Shown here: positions 1 to 8,243 of the stretch, in pieces | Layout: every line of letters starts with the position of its first letter | How positions within the stretch are numbered: position 1 is the stretch's first letter | Notes under the pieces: generated by a model | The model's input: the letters and a program-made list of their open reading frames with translations, nothing else | Told to the model about the DNA's origin: nothing | Databases searched by the model: none | Source: Magnetospirillum sp. 64-120 | GTDB taxonomy: Bacteria > Pseudomonadota > Alphaproteobacteria > Rhodospirillales > Magnetospirillaceae | Length of the DNA: 64,000 nucleotides | Assembly: GCA_001898825.1 (NCBI GenBank) | Contig: MKVK01000011.1 | Location: 124,001 to 188,000, forward strand | Direction: 5' to 3' | Made by a program: the position numbers and the translations under genes

Positions 1-140
1 AAGCCTTTGAAGAACTGCCGCTGAAGGCCCGCCAGGACGACGAGGTGGCGGCGGAAGCCGTGCGCCGTGCCGTCCGCCGGGAATTGAAGACCATGCTGAA
101 CCACAAGCCGATCACCACGGTGCATCTGGTCCGGGTTTAG
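1..140 (+). CDS. rnj: Ribonuclease J, C-terminal fragment (5' end outside window)
   Basis: Only the last 45 codons are present, read in the frame that ends in TAG at 138-140. The peptide ends LNHKPITTVHLVRV, preceded by a basic helix (VRRAVRREL). This matches the small C-terminal domain of bacterial RNase J, which typically closes with a KKP-x-V-x-V-H-x-V-R-like strand. RNase J is a metallo-beta-lactamase-fold exo- and endoribonuclease acting in RNA decay and rRNA maturation; its catalytic domain lies outside the window. A degenerate second copy of this tail lies at 704-812. The identification rests on the tail alone, so it is likely rather than certain. Confidence 0.6.
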   Translation, partial: AFEELPLKARQDDEVAAEAVRRAVRRELKTMLNHKPITTVHLVRV

Positions 141-209
141 CGGGGCTTTTCACGCGATTGCGTCGACATGACATCGATGTATCGTATTGGCCGCAGGGGA
201 GGGGGATGA

Positions 210-695
210 ATGAGGAGGCCGACTTTCGAGCAGTTTCTGTGGGTCATGCCCGCAGCCTACGCTATCCATATCCCCGAAGAGTTTCTCACCGGTTTTCCGG
301 CCTGGATGGCGACTCATATGCATGCGTCGATGGACGCCCAGGGCTTCATGCTGAACAACGCCCTGTTTATGGCCATCTTGCTGTCAGTGTCGCTTTGGGC
401 CAGCAAGACGCGTTCGGCGCTGCCGGCTTTTGTCCACCTGAGTTGGGCCAGCGGCAACCTGTTCTGGAACTTCATCTTCCATCTGTGGACAACCGTTCAG
501 GCCGACAGCTATTCGCCTGGCTTGGTGTCGGCGACCCTGCTGTATTATCCGATTTCGATCTGGGCGGGTGTGCTGGCGGTCAAAGAGCGCCGGCTGACCC
601 CGGGAGCCGTCTTCGGGGCCTTCGCCATTGGCGCCGGGCTGATGCTGTTCGTCATCTGGGCTGGGCTGTGGCGGTTCCACCTACCTTTTGCCTGA
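210..695 (+). CDS. HXXEE domain-containing integral membrane protein
   Basis: 161 residues, very hydrophobic, with four or five predicted membrane segments. Residues 20-24 read HIPEE, the H-x-x-E-E motif that names the HXXEE family (PF13787). Further polar residues sit inside membrane segments (NALF, WNFIFHLW), as is usual in that family. Its biochemical role is not established; the buried His and Glu residues suggest a metal- or lipid-related enzyme, which is inference. ATG at 210 follows a G-rich Shine-Dalgarno (AGGGGAGGGGG). The gene lies between the true RNase J tail and a decayed copy of that tail, so it appears to have arrived with a local duplication or insertion. Confidence 0.75.
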   Translation: MRRPTFEQFLWVMPAAYAIHIPEEFLTGFPAWMATHMHASMDAQGFMLNNALFMAILLSVSLWASKTRSALPAFVHLSWASGNLFWNFIFHLWTTVQADSYSPGLVSATLLYYPISIWAGVLAVKERRLTPGAVFGAFAIGAGLMLFVIWAGLWRFHLPFA

Positions 696-703
696 TGCGC
701 AGG

Positions 704-812
704 ATTAAGGCCCGCCAGGATCACGAAGTAGCGGCGTACCGCTTCCGCCGCGAGCATGAAGACCATGCTGAACCATAAGCCGATCACCACCGTGCATCTG
801 GTTCGGGTGTAA
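704..812 (+). pseudogene. Degenerate duplicate of the RNase J 3' end
   Basis: The 109 bases align with 21-140, the last 120 bases of the RNase J reading frame. The distal part, beginning AAGACCATGCTGAACCA and ending at a stop codon, differs at only about five of 54 positions. The proximal part keeps AAGGCCCGCCAGGA and GCGGCG but has lost a net 11 bases, shifting the frame. It also has an in-frame stop in the original phase (GAAGTAGCG). It cannot encode the RNase J tail and has no start of its own. It is best read as the remnant of a duplicated gene end flanking the HXXEE gene. Confidence 0.75.
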
Positions 813-860
813 AAAGCAAGTCCGCCAAAGGTACGATTGACCGCAAGTGGTGTTACCGCC

Positions 861-2111
861 ATGGTCGCGGTTATGCATACCGGAACGACTTCCGCCATGA
901 ATTTGGCCCTGCGGGTTCTGCTGCCGTTCTCTGGCGGTTATTTCCTGTCTTATCTGTACCGCACGGTGAACGCGGTGCTGGCCCCCAACATCGCCGCCGA
1001 CATCGCCCTGGATGCCGGGGCGTTGGGGCTGATGACCGGCATGTATCTGCTGGCCTTCGGGTCGTTCCAGCTGCCCTTGGGGGTTTTGCTGGATCGTTTC
1101 GGCCCGCGCCGGGTCGAAGCCGCGCTTCTGGTCTTCGCCGCCATGGGGGCGGCACTGTTCGCCACCGCCGAACATGCCGGCACCTTGATCCTGGGGCGGG
1201 CCCTGGTGGGCTTGGGGGTGTCGGCCTGCCTGATGGCGTCCATCAAGGCCAATGTCCAATTCTATCCGCCGCGCCGACTGGCCCTGGTCAACGGCATCAT
1301 CTTGTTCGCCGGTGGCTTGGGGGCGGTCGCCGCCACCCAACCGGTGCAGATGGCCCTGGGCTTCATGGATTGGCGGGGCGTTTTTTGGGTCCTGTCGGGG
1401 TTGACCCTGGCCATGTCGGTGGTGTTGTTCGTCACCGTGCCGGAAAAGTCCGCCGGGGCCAGTTCGGGTTCGGTGTTGTCGCAGCTGCGCGGCGTCGCCG
1501 ATATCTGTCGTAATCCCGATTTCCTGCGGGTGATGCCGGCCACCGCCATGACCTTGGGCTCGTTCATGGCCATTCAAGGCCTGTGGGCGGGGCCGTGGAT
1601 GCGCGACGTCGCCGGCCTGGACGGCGGTGGCATCGCCCAGGCGCTGATGATGATGGCCGCCGGCATGGCCTTGGGCTATCTGCTGTGGGGTGTGGTCACC
1701 GACATGCTGGCTCGTTTTCGCATACCGCTTTTGGCCGTGGCTTTGTTCGGCATGGCTTGGTACGTGGCGTCGCTTGCGGCCATGGCCTTGGGGGTGGTGG
1801 TGATTCCCAATCTGCTGGCCGCCAGTTTCGGCTTTGCCGGGGCGTCCACCGCTTTGTGCTATGTGGTGGTGGCGCAGTCGGTGCCGCCCACCATGTCGGG
1901 ACGGGCCACCACCAGCTTGAACCTGATCATCTTCGCCGCCGCCTTCGCCCTGCAATGGGGGTTGGGGGCGGTGATCAACCTGTGGCCGAAAGTGGGGGCG
2001 GGGTGGCCGGCCCAGGCCCATCAGCTGGCCCTGGCCATTCCCACCATCCTGTCCCTGGCGGCCATGGCATGGATGGGGCCGCTGGTGGGGCGGCACTGGC
2101 GCAACAGGTAG
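861..2111 (+). CDS. Major facilitator superfamily transporter
   Basis: About 416 residues with twelve predicted transmembrane helices, of the MFS sugar/anion or nitrate-like type. After helix 2 comes the typical cytoplasmic loop LLDRFGPRRVEAAL, corresponding to the MFS A-motif G-x-x-x-D-R-x-G-R-R. A matching loop after helix 8 reads WGVVTDMLARFR. It is a secondary transporter of the inner membrane; the substrate cannot be read from sequence. The start is uncertain: in-frame candidates are TTG at 837, ATG at 861, ATG at 873 and ATG at 897, none with a strong Shine-Dalgarno. The first membrane helix begins just after 897, so the shortest form is also plausible. A hairpin follows the stop. Confidence 0.8.
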   Translation: MVAVMHTGTTSAMNLALRVLLPFSGGYFLSYLYRTVNAVLAPNIAADIALDAGALGLMTGMYLLAFGSFQLPLGVLLDRFGPRRVEAALLVFAAMGAALFATAEHAGTLILGRALVGLGVSACLMASIKANVQFYPPRRLALVNGIILFAGGLGAVAATQPVQMALGFMDWRGVFWVLSGLTLAMSVVLFVTVPEKSAGASSGSVLSQLRGVADICRNPDFLRVMPATAMTLGSFMAIQGLWAGPWMRDVAGLDGGGIAQALMMMAAGMALGYLLWGVVTDMLARFRIPLLAVALFGMAWYVASLAAMALGVVVIPNLLAASFGFAGASTALCYVVVAQSVPPTMSGRATTSLNLIIFAAAFALQWGLGAVINLWPKVGAGWPAQAHQLALAIPTILSLAAMAWMGPLVGRHWRNR

Positions 2112-2118
2112 GACGCGT

Positions 2119-2148
2119 CCCCGCCCCGTGGTGGAGTGGCGGGGCTTT
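2119..2148 (+). terminator. Probable intrinsic terminator after the MFS gene
   Basis: Perfect 7-bp stem CCCCGCC/GGCGGGG with a 12-base loop, followed by a short CTTT run. It sits eight bases after the MFS stop. The T tract is weak, so efficiency is uncertain. Confidence 0.45.
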
Positions 2149-2367
2149 GGCGCTTTCCATTAGAGTGTTGTGGCGAAAGGCCTTTCGGGATCACCCCATC
2201 CCATCATCCGGCGTTGCCCGCGCCAACAGGGCCTTTCGCGCCTTCGCAAAATTAAACTTCCGGTTAAAAACGCACATTATCTTTTTTTGACGCGGCGAAG
2301 AGTCACTGTTCAAGGCTAAGCTCGACAGCGACAATACCCACCTGCATCCAACCATGGAGATCAGGTC

Positions 2368-2562
2368 ATGGGCGATCGCGGTAAGAACGGATGTCTTGGA
2401 ATGTTGATGGGGGTTGGCCAAGTCACCGCCAACCGGGATTCGGCGGCCATGCGGCGGATCATCGACGATGTGCTGGCCTGTGACAGCATGGTCCGCTGCG
2501 GCGACCGGCTGGAATGCACTTGGCTGGCCTCGCAATTGGCCGACAGCCTGCGCCGGAGTTAG
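2368..2562 (+). CDS. Small hypothetical protein (64 aa)
   Basis: A 64-residue soluble protein with strong G/C preference at third codon positions and GGAGATCAGGTC placed suitably before ATG 2368, which together support real coding. It contains three cysteines (LACDS, VRCGD, LECTW) and a basic C-terminus (SLRRS). No family was recognised. An AT-rich patch at about 2248-2290 may hold its promoter. It is convergent with the hemerythrin gene, with a 22-base gap that ends in a 14-bp palindrome (2580-2593) overlapping the hemerythrin stop. The start and the existence of the gene are moderately supported; no function is proposed. Confidence 0.5.
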   Translation: MGDRGKNGCLGMLMGVGQVTANRDSAAMRRIIDDVLACDSMVRCGDRLECTWLASQLADSLRRS

Positions 2563-2584
2563 GTCATCCGGGGCGAAATCGGCT

Positions 2585-2992
2585 TTAAAGCCGGCCGGTG
2601 AACAGCGTCTTGTACTTCATGTCTTCGCCCAGGATATGGTCCATCAGCCACGACTTCAGGAAGTTGGCCATGTCCTCGGTCAGGGCGTCGGGGGTGTTGC
2701 CGGCCAGATGGCGGGCGCGGAAGGCCAGAACCGTCTCGCGCAGGCGTTCGTGCTGAAGCTGGTGTTCGGCTAGGTTTTGATAATCGCGGGCCGCCAGCTT
2801 GCTTTCCTCGCGGTTGAAGTGGCCGTCGGTGTAGTCCAGCAATTCGTCGAACAACTGATCCAGTTCCACCTTGGACGGATCGGTCTGCCACGCTTCGTAA
2901 ATACGGTTCAGGATTTCAAGCAAACGTCGGTGATCCGCATCCAAGGCGGTGGTCCCGACGCTGAAAGACTTGTCCCACTGAATGAACGGCAT
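2585..2992 (-). CDS. Bacteriohemerythrin
   Basis: 135 residues, the normal length for a single-domain bacterial hemerythrin. All seven di-iron ligands are visible: H21 (DADH), H58 and E62 (GHFNREE), H77 and H81 (EHQLQH), H119 and D124 (DHILGED). The protein is a cytoplasmic four-helix bundle that reversibly binds O2 at a non-heme di-iron centre. It is thought to act in oxygen storage, delivery or sensing in microaerophiles. It begins MPFIQWDKSFSVG, the standard hemerythrin N-terminus, which fixes the start. Single-domain hemerythrins are numerous in magnetotactic and other microaerobic spirilla, consistent with the suggested host. Confidence 0.93.
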   Translation of the reverse strand: MPFIQWDKSFSVGTTALDADHRRLLEILNRIYEAWQTDPSKVELDQLFDELLDYTDGHFNREESKLAARDYQNLAEHQLQHERLRETVLAFRARHLAGNTPDALTEDMANFLKSWLMDHILGEDMKYKTLFTGRL

Positions 2993-3105
2993 GATCGGGT
3001 GACACTTTCAGCATTGGCCTAACCAGAATAGGGACATAGCCAATGGCGGATGCTTATGCAACATCCGCAAGAGATTTTCCGACATGCATGGATGACATGG
3101 CGGCT

Positions 3106-3384
3106 TTATTTGCCGCTGATCAACCGCAGCAGGGGGTTGGCTTCGGCCAGTTGCCGCCACGGCGCGGTCCACATGTCCATGGCCTGGCTCCACATCTGCA
3201 TGGGCGCCATCAGGGGCAGCATTTGTCCTTGCAGCAAGCTGCCGGCCAGGGGCAGGGCGGTTTGGAAGTCGGGCATGGCGCGCAATTGGATGGTCATCAT
3301 CTCGGCCCCGCCTTCGGGATCGGCGCGATGGCTGATTTCGATGGTCATGTTGGGCAAGTTGCCGGTGATGGTGGTTTCGTCCAT
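3106..3384 (-). CDS. Conserved-looking hypothetical protein (92 aa)
   Basis: 92 residues starting MDETTITG. Reading into the window from the right, AGGAAAG lies about eight bases before this ATG, so it is preferred over an ATG 11 codons upstream. The first half is a polar beta-rich stretch (MTIEISHRADPEGGAEMMTI). The second half is rich in Met, Trp and Leu (MAPMQMWSQAMDMW), as in short amphipathic helices that bind membranes or hydrophobic granules. There is no clear signal peptide or transmembrane helix. I do not recognise a family. The C-terminal part loosely resembles phasin-like or polyester-granule-associated segments, but that is only an impression. Confidence 0.5.
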   Translation of the reverse strand: MDETTITGNLPNMTIEISHRADPEGGAEMMTIQLRAMPDFQTALPLAGSLLQGQMLPLMAPMQMWSQAMDMWTAPWRQLAEANPLLRLISGK

Positions 3385-3444
3385 GTGTGGGCCTTTCCTG
3401 GCTGATTCCGTGGGCAAGGTGCCACGAAGACCGATGTCGGTTCC

Positions 3445-3473
3445 ATGAAAAAGCCCCGCGTCAGCGGGGCTTT
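3445..3473 (-). terminator. Rho-independent terminator downstream of the copper-bundle gene
   Basis: Ten-bp perfect stem AAAGCCCCGC/GCGGGGCTTT with a four-base loop at 3450-3473, reading into TTTTT on the minus strand. It lies a few bases beyond the stop of the gene ending at 3479. Confidence 0.85.
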
Positions 3474-3478
3474 CACCC

Positions 3479-3805
3479 TCACAGCAATTTACGGCATTGG
3501 GTTGCCGCTCGCCGACAGGATTCGGCGCATTCCTTCATGCGCAAATCCTCGGCGGCCAGTTTTTCGCAAGCATCGGCGCATTTGTCGGCGATTTCGGCGG
3601 TGACCCGCAGGACGGATGTGTGCTGGCGCGACGACCGCAGCAGGAAGTCGGCGGCGGTTTCGGTGATGTCGGCGGTGTCCAGCAGCAACTGCACCAATTC
3701 CCAATCGGCGTATTTGCCCCCTTGCTGCATGCCGTGGATGGCGGCTTCGGTGGCGGCGCGGTGCGCCAGGTCGCAGGCGTTGATGCAATCCTTCATCATC
3801 GGCAT
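3479..3805 (-). CDS. Four-helix-bundle copper-binding (Csp/DUF326-like) protein
   Basis: 108 residues predicted as four amphipathic helices. Cys-x3-Cys spacing is seen at C7/C11, C76/C80 and C93/C97, with a further C104. This is the DUF326 pattern of copper storage proteins (Csp), which hold Cu(I) on cysteines lining the bundle core. There is no signal peptide, so it would be a cytosolic Csp3-like form. It has only seven cysteines, and the second helix (DTADITETAADFL), where many Csp proteins carry Cys-x3-Cys, has none. Copper capacity should therefore be lower, or the function different. The MPMMKDCINAC start suits the family. A strong terminator follows. Confidence 0.8.
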   Translation of the reverse strand: MPMMKDCINACDLAHRAATEAAIHGMQQGGKYADWELVQLLLDTADITETAADFLLRSSRQHTSVLRVTAEIADKCADACEKLAAEDLRMKECAESCRRAATQCRKLL

Positions 3806-3875
3806 CTGTCGTCCCTCCCTTTGGGTATTTCCCTAGGGTTGAAAGGGTGATCCCAAACTACGCCACCGTCAATGT

Positions 3876-3905
3876 GAAAAGCCCGGCGCTGGCGCGCCGG
3901 GCTTG
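3876..3905 (-). terminator. Rho-independent terminator of the liv operon
   Basis: Stem AAGCCCGGC/GCCGGGCTT (3879-3887 with 3896-3904) around a short loop, reading into TTTTC on the minus strand. It is about 25 bases beyond the substrate-binding-protein stop. Confidence 0.8.
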
Positions 3906-3929
3906 CCTTGAAAGCCGCGGAAAGGCTTG

Positions 3930-5030
3930 TCAATCGGCGTAAACGTACTTGCCGTTCTTCCACACGTACATGACGTAATTGGGGCCGACCACGTCGCCCT
4001 TGGCGTCGAAGCCGATATTGCCGATGACGGTGTCGAACTTGTTGGCCTTGAGCGCGGCGATCACCTTCTTGCCGTCGGTGCTGCCGGCCTTTTCAGCGGC
4101 CATGGCCCAGGCCTGGATGGCGCCGAAGGAATAAAGGGTGTAGGTCTCGGGTTCGTACTTCTTGTCGCGATAGTACTTCACCAGGGCGGCGTTCTGCGGC
4201 AGCAGGCGCGGATCGGGGCTGAAGGTCACCAGGGTGCCTTCGCCGGCGGCGCCGGTGATGGCCCAGAATTCTTCCACCAGCAGGGCGTCGCCGCCCACCA
4301 GGGTGGTCTTCAGACCCTGGTCGCGCATCTGACGGACAATCAGGCCGCCTTCGGTCTTGTAGCCGCCCAGGAAGACGAAGTCGGCGCCGGCCGACTTGAG
4401 CTTGGTGACCAGGGCGGAATAGTCCTTTTCACCGGCGGTGATGGCTTCATAGAACACCTCGGTGACGCCGTCGGCGTTCAGCGCCTTCTTGAACTCGTCG
4501 GCCAGGCCTTTGCCGTAAGCCGACTTGTCATGAATGATGGCGACCTTCTTGCCGGGGAACTTCTTGCTGATGTAATGGGCGGCGGTGGGGCCCTGCTGGT
4601 CGTCACGGCCGCAGACGCGGAAGACGTTGTTCAAGCCGCGTTCGGTGTAGGTGGGGTTGGTCGAACCGGGCGAGATCTGCGGGATGCCGTTTTCCTGATA
4701 GACTTCCGAAGCCGGGATGGAAGACCCCGAGCAGAAATGGCCGATGACGGCGGCGACCTTCTTGGACGTCAGTTCCTCGGCCACCGAACGGGCCTGCTTG
4801 GGGTCGCAGGCGTCGTCGCCGACGACGATCTTGAGCTTCTGGCCCAAAACCCCGCCCTTGGCGTTGATGTCTTCGACGGCCTTGTTGGCGCCTTGCTTGA
4901 ACTGTTCGCCGAACTGGGCTTCCGGCCCGGTCATCGGACCGGCCAGACCCAGCAGGATCTCGGCATGGGCAGCGGCGCTGAACGCCAGGGCGGCCACACT
5001 GGCCAAGGCCAGAGTCTTCAAAGTCTTCAT
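3930..5030 (-). CDS. Branched-chain amino-acid ABC transporter, periplasmic substrate-binding protein
   Basis: 366 residues. A clear signal peptide (MKTLKTLALASVAALAFSAAAHA) precedes mature EILLGLAGPMTG. The fold markers are those of the LivJ/LivK class (Peripla_BP_6): GAxxAVEDINAKGG near the N-terminus, an AAVIGHFCSGSS loop and a DKSAYGKGLADEF segment. It captures leucine, isoleucine, valine or related amino acids in the periplasm and delivers them to LivHM. ATG 5030 is preferred because GGAGG lies ten bases upstream and the signal peptide starts there. It is the last gene of the liv operon, about 80 bases after the DUF6867-like gene. LivJ and LivK cannot be told apart by sequence. Confidence 0.92.
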   Translation of the reverse strand: MKTLKTLALASVAALAFSAAAHAEILLGLAGPMTGPEAQFGEQFKQGANKAVEDINAKGGVLGQKLKIVVGDDACDPKQARSVAEELTSKKVAAVIGHFCSGSSIPASEVYQENGIPQISPGSTNPTYTERGLNNVFRVCGRDDQQGPTAAHYISKKFPGKKVAIIHDKSAYGKGLADEFKKALNADGVTEVFYEAITAGEKDYSALVTKLKSAGADFVFLGGYKTEGGLIVRQMRDQGLKTTLVGGDALLVEEFWAITGAAGEGTLVTFSPDPRLLPQNAALVKYYRDKKYEPETYTLYSFGAIQAWAMAAEKAGSTDGKKVIAALKANKFDTVIGNIGFDAKGDVVGPNYVMYVWKNGKYVYAD

Positions 5031-5109
5031 CTCCCGTAACCCTCCGTCTGGTGACAAAACAACTTATTGGCGGAAACCTTAGCACCAGGTCGCGGGGAAG
5101 ACAGCCCCC

Positions 5110-5451
5110 TTAGGCGTGGTGCGACAAACGCTCGCGCCAGTCGAACAGGCCGACGCGTTCGTAGATCCAAGGATATTGCAGACACATGCGTCGGGCCCGA
5201 GTCGCCCGCCAGGACGCGGCGGCGATGGCGGCGATGACGGCGGTGTCCAGCACATAGCCGGCCAAGCTGAGCAACGGGCCGCCGAACAGGGCGAAGACCA
5301 GGAAGCGGTCGACGGCGCCCAGCATCAGGGAATAGGCCAGGACCTGCCACAGCGGACGCCAGGTGGCCGACACCGCCTGTCCGGTCATGAAGGCGCAGCC
5401 GCCCATGAAGATGATGGTGACGCCGATGAAGACGGGGATGGAATGGATCAT
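5110..5451 (-). CDS. Small membrane protein of the liv operon (DUF6867-like)
   Basis: 113 residues with three predicted transmembrane helices, followed by a basic cytoplasmic tail (RATRARRMCLQYPWIYERVG). Its ATG overlaps the livF stop by four bases (ATGA), so it is translationally coupled to the transporter. Small proteins of this kind beside alphaproteobacterial branched-chain transporters are, as far as I recall, grouped as DUF6867. No function is established. The position between the ATPase and the binding protein suggests an accessory subunit of the transporter or a modulator of its assembly, which is inference. Confidence 0.65.
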   Translation of the reverse strand: MIHSIPVFIGVTIIFMGGCAFMTGQAVSATWRPLWQVLAYSLMLGAVDRFLVFALFGGPLLSLAGYVLDTAVIAAIAAASWRATRARRMCLQYPWIYERVGLFDWRERLSHHA

Positions 5452-6170
5452 GCCGTCGCTCCGTGGCCGCCTTCCAGATAATGGGCGCGGATTTCCGGAT
5501 TGGCCAGCAATTCGGCCCCCGAACCCGACAACGTGACGCGGCCGTTGACCAGCACATAGCCGCGATGGGCCAGTTTCAGCGCGTGGTGGGCGTTCTGTTC
5601 CACCAAAAACACGGTCATGCCCTGTTCCTGGTTGATCTGTTTGATCATCTCGAAGATGTGGCGCACCACCAAGGGGGCCAGACCCAGGGACGGCTCGTCC
5701 AGCAACAGCACGCGGGGGCGGCTCATCAGGGCGCGGCCGATGGCCAGCATCTGCTGTTCGCCGCCCGATAACGTGCCGCCGCGCTGGTTGATGCGTTCCT
5801 TCAGGCGCGGAAACAGCGCCAGCACCTTTTCCAGGTCTTCGTCGTAATGGGCGGGATCGCCGGCCACCGCCCCCATCTGCAGGTTTTCCAGCACCGTCAT
5901 GCGGGCGAAGATGCTGCGTCCTTCGGGGGAATGGGCCAGCCCCATATGGGCCAGCTTGTGCATGGGCAACTGGGTGATGTCCTGGCCATCCAGCAGCACC
6001 CGGCCCTTGGTGGCGCGGGGCGAACCGCAGATGGTCATCAGCAACGTGGTCTTGCCGGCGCCGTTGGCGCCGATCAGGGTGACGATCTCGCCCTTTTTCA
6101 CTTCCACGTCGACGCCGTGCAGGGCTTGGATGCGGCCATAGCCGGAATGCAGGTTTTCCACCGCCAGCAT
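5448..6170 (-). CDS. livF: Branched-chain amino-acid ABC transporter ATPase LivF
   Basis: 240 residues, the usual LivF length. Walker A is GANGAGKTT at residues 34-42, the Q-loop region contains SPEGRSIF, the ABC signature is LSGGEQQMLAIGRAL and Walker B is VLLLDEPSLGL, with a switch His in FLVEQNAHHAL. It pairs with LivG to power import through LivHM. It starts one base after the livG stop and overlaps the next gene by four bases, so the operon is tightly coupled. Confidence 0.95.
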   Translation of the reverse strand: MLAVENLHSGYGRIQALHGVDVEVKKGEIVTLIGANGAGKTTLLMTICGSPRATKGRVLLDGQDITQLPMHKLAHMGLAHSPEGRSIFARMTVLENLQMGAVAGDPAHYDEDLEKVLALFPRLKERINQRGGTLSGGEQQMLAIGRALMSRPRVLLLDEPSLGLAPLVVRHIFEMIKQINQEQGMTVFLVEQNAHHALKLAHRGYVLVNGRVTLSGSGAELLANPEIRAHYLEGGHGATA

Positions 6171-6171
6171 G

Positions 6172-6977
<806 letters not shown>

Positions 6978-6981
<4 letters not shown>

Positions 6982-8243
6982 GGCGTCGCCCCCTTGCCCA
7001 GGCGGATGGTCGGCGCACGGTGCGACAGCAGGCCCGACGGCTTCCACAGCATGATCAGCACCATGGCGCCGCCAAAGGCCAGCATGCGGTACTGCTGCAA
7101 TTCACGGAACCATTCGGGCAGGCCCACCAGCAGCAGCGCCGCCAGCACCACGCCGATCTGGCTGCCCATGCCGCCCAGCACGACGATGGCCAAGATGACC
7201 GCCGATTCGATGAAGGTGAAGCTTTCCGGGCTGATGAAGCCCTGGCGGGTGGCGAAGAACGAGCCGGCGAAACCGGCGAACATGGCCCCGGTGGCGAAGG
7301 CCGACAGCTTGATCATGGTGGGGTTCAGGCCCAGGGAACGGCAGGCGATTTCGTCTTCGCGCAGCGCTTCCCAGGCGCGGCCGATGGGCAGGCGGCGGAT
7401 GCGCAAGGTGAACAGATTGGTCAGCAGCGCCAGCGCCAGGATGACGAAATACAAAAAGATCACCCGGTGGTCGCCGGAAAAGTCCAGGTTGAAGTAATCG
7501 GCGAAGGTGGTCTTGCCTTCGGGGGCGTTGGCGGTGAACACCAGACCGAACAGGCTGGGGCGCGGAATGCCACTGATGCCGTTGGGGCCGTTGGTAAAGT
7601 CCACCCAGTTCTGCAAGATGACGCGGATGATCTCGCCGAATCCCAGGGTGACGATGGCCAGATAGTCGCCGCGCAGGCGCAGCACCGGAAAGCCCAGCAA
7701 AATGCCGAAACCGGCGGCGAAGACGCCGGCCATGGGCAGGCACAGCCAGAACGACAGGTCCAGCTTGGTGGCCAACAGCGCATAGGAATAGGCGCCGACC
7801 GCATAGAAGGCGACGAAGCCCAGATCCAGCAAGCCGGCCAGGCCGACGACGATGTTCAACCCCCAGCCCAGCATGACGTAGATCAGCACCAAGGTGGCCT
7901 TGTCCACCAACGAGCGGTCGGCGAAGGGCAGGAACGGCAGGGCCAGGGCGAAACCGGCCATGGCCCAGCCCGCCACCAGCCGGGCCTTGGGGAACTTGGC
8001 GCCCAAATCGGGCAGGACGGGCACACGGTCGGCGGGAACCGCCTGACGCAGCAGGCACAGGGCGAAACGGCCCAATCCGACGATGGCGGCGGCCCAGGCG
8101 ACCCAGTCGAAGCGGGTGGCCAAGGTCAGGGCGGAAGCGGAATCCACCAGACGGAAACCCAGCATGGGCAGGGCCAGGGCAGCGGCGACCACCGCGCCCA
8201 GGATGCCGTCCTTGAGGGCGGCTTTCAAATTGGCGCCGGCCAT
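6978..8243 (-). CDS. livM: Branched-chain amino-acid ABC transporter permease LivM
   Basis: 421 residues. The first ~120 residues form an extra hydrophobic region as in long LivM proteins (the DUF3382-type N-terminus). The BPD_transp_2 core follows, beginning with LIYVMLGWGLNIVVGLAGLLDLG. The cytoplasmic coupling loop GRAWEALREDEIACRSLGL, which contacts the ATPases, is present. About ten transmembrane helices are predicted. It forms the translocation path with LivH. It follows livH with no intergenic base and overlaps livG by four bases. Confidence 0.94.

Noticed and set aside
177-850. Short similarity between about 177-200 and 831-850 (GTA-CG-ATTG-CCGCA).
   Set aside because: It needs two gaps over 20 bases and could be chance; it is not enough to extend the duplication.
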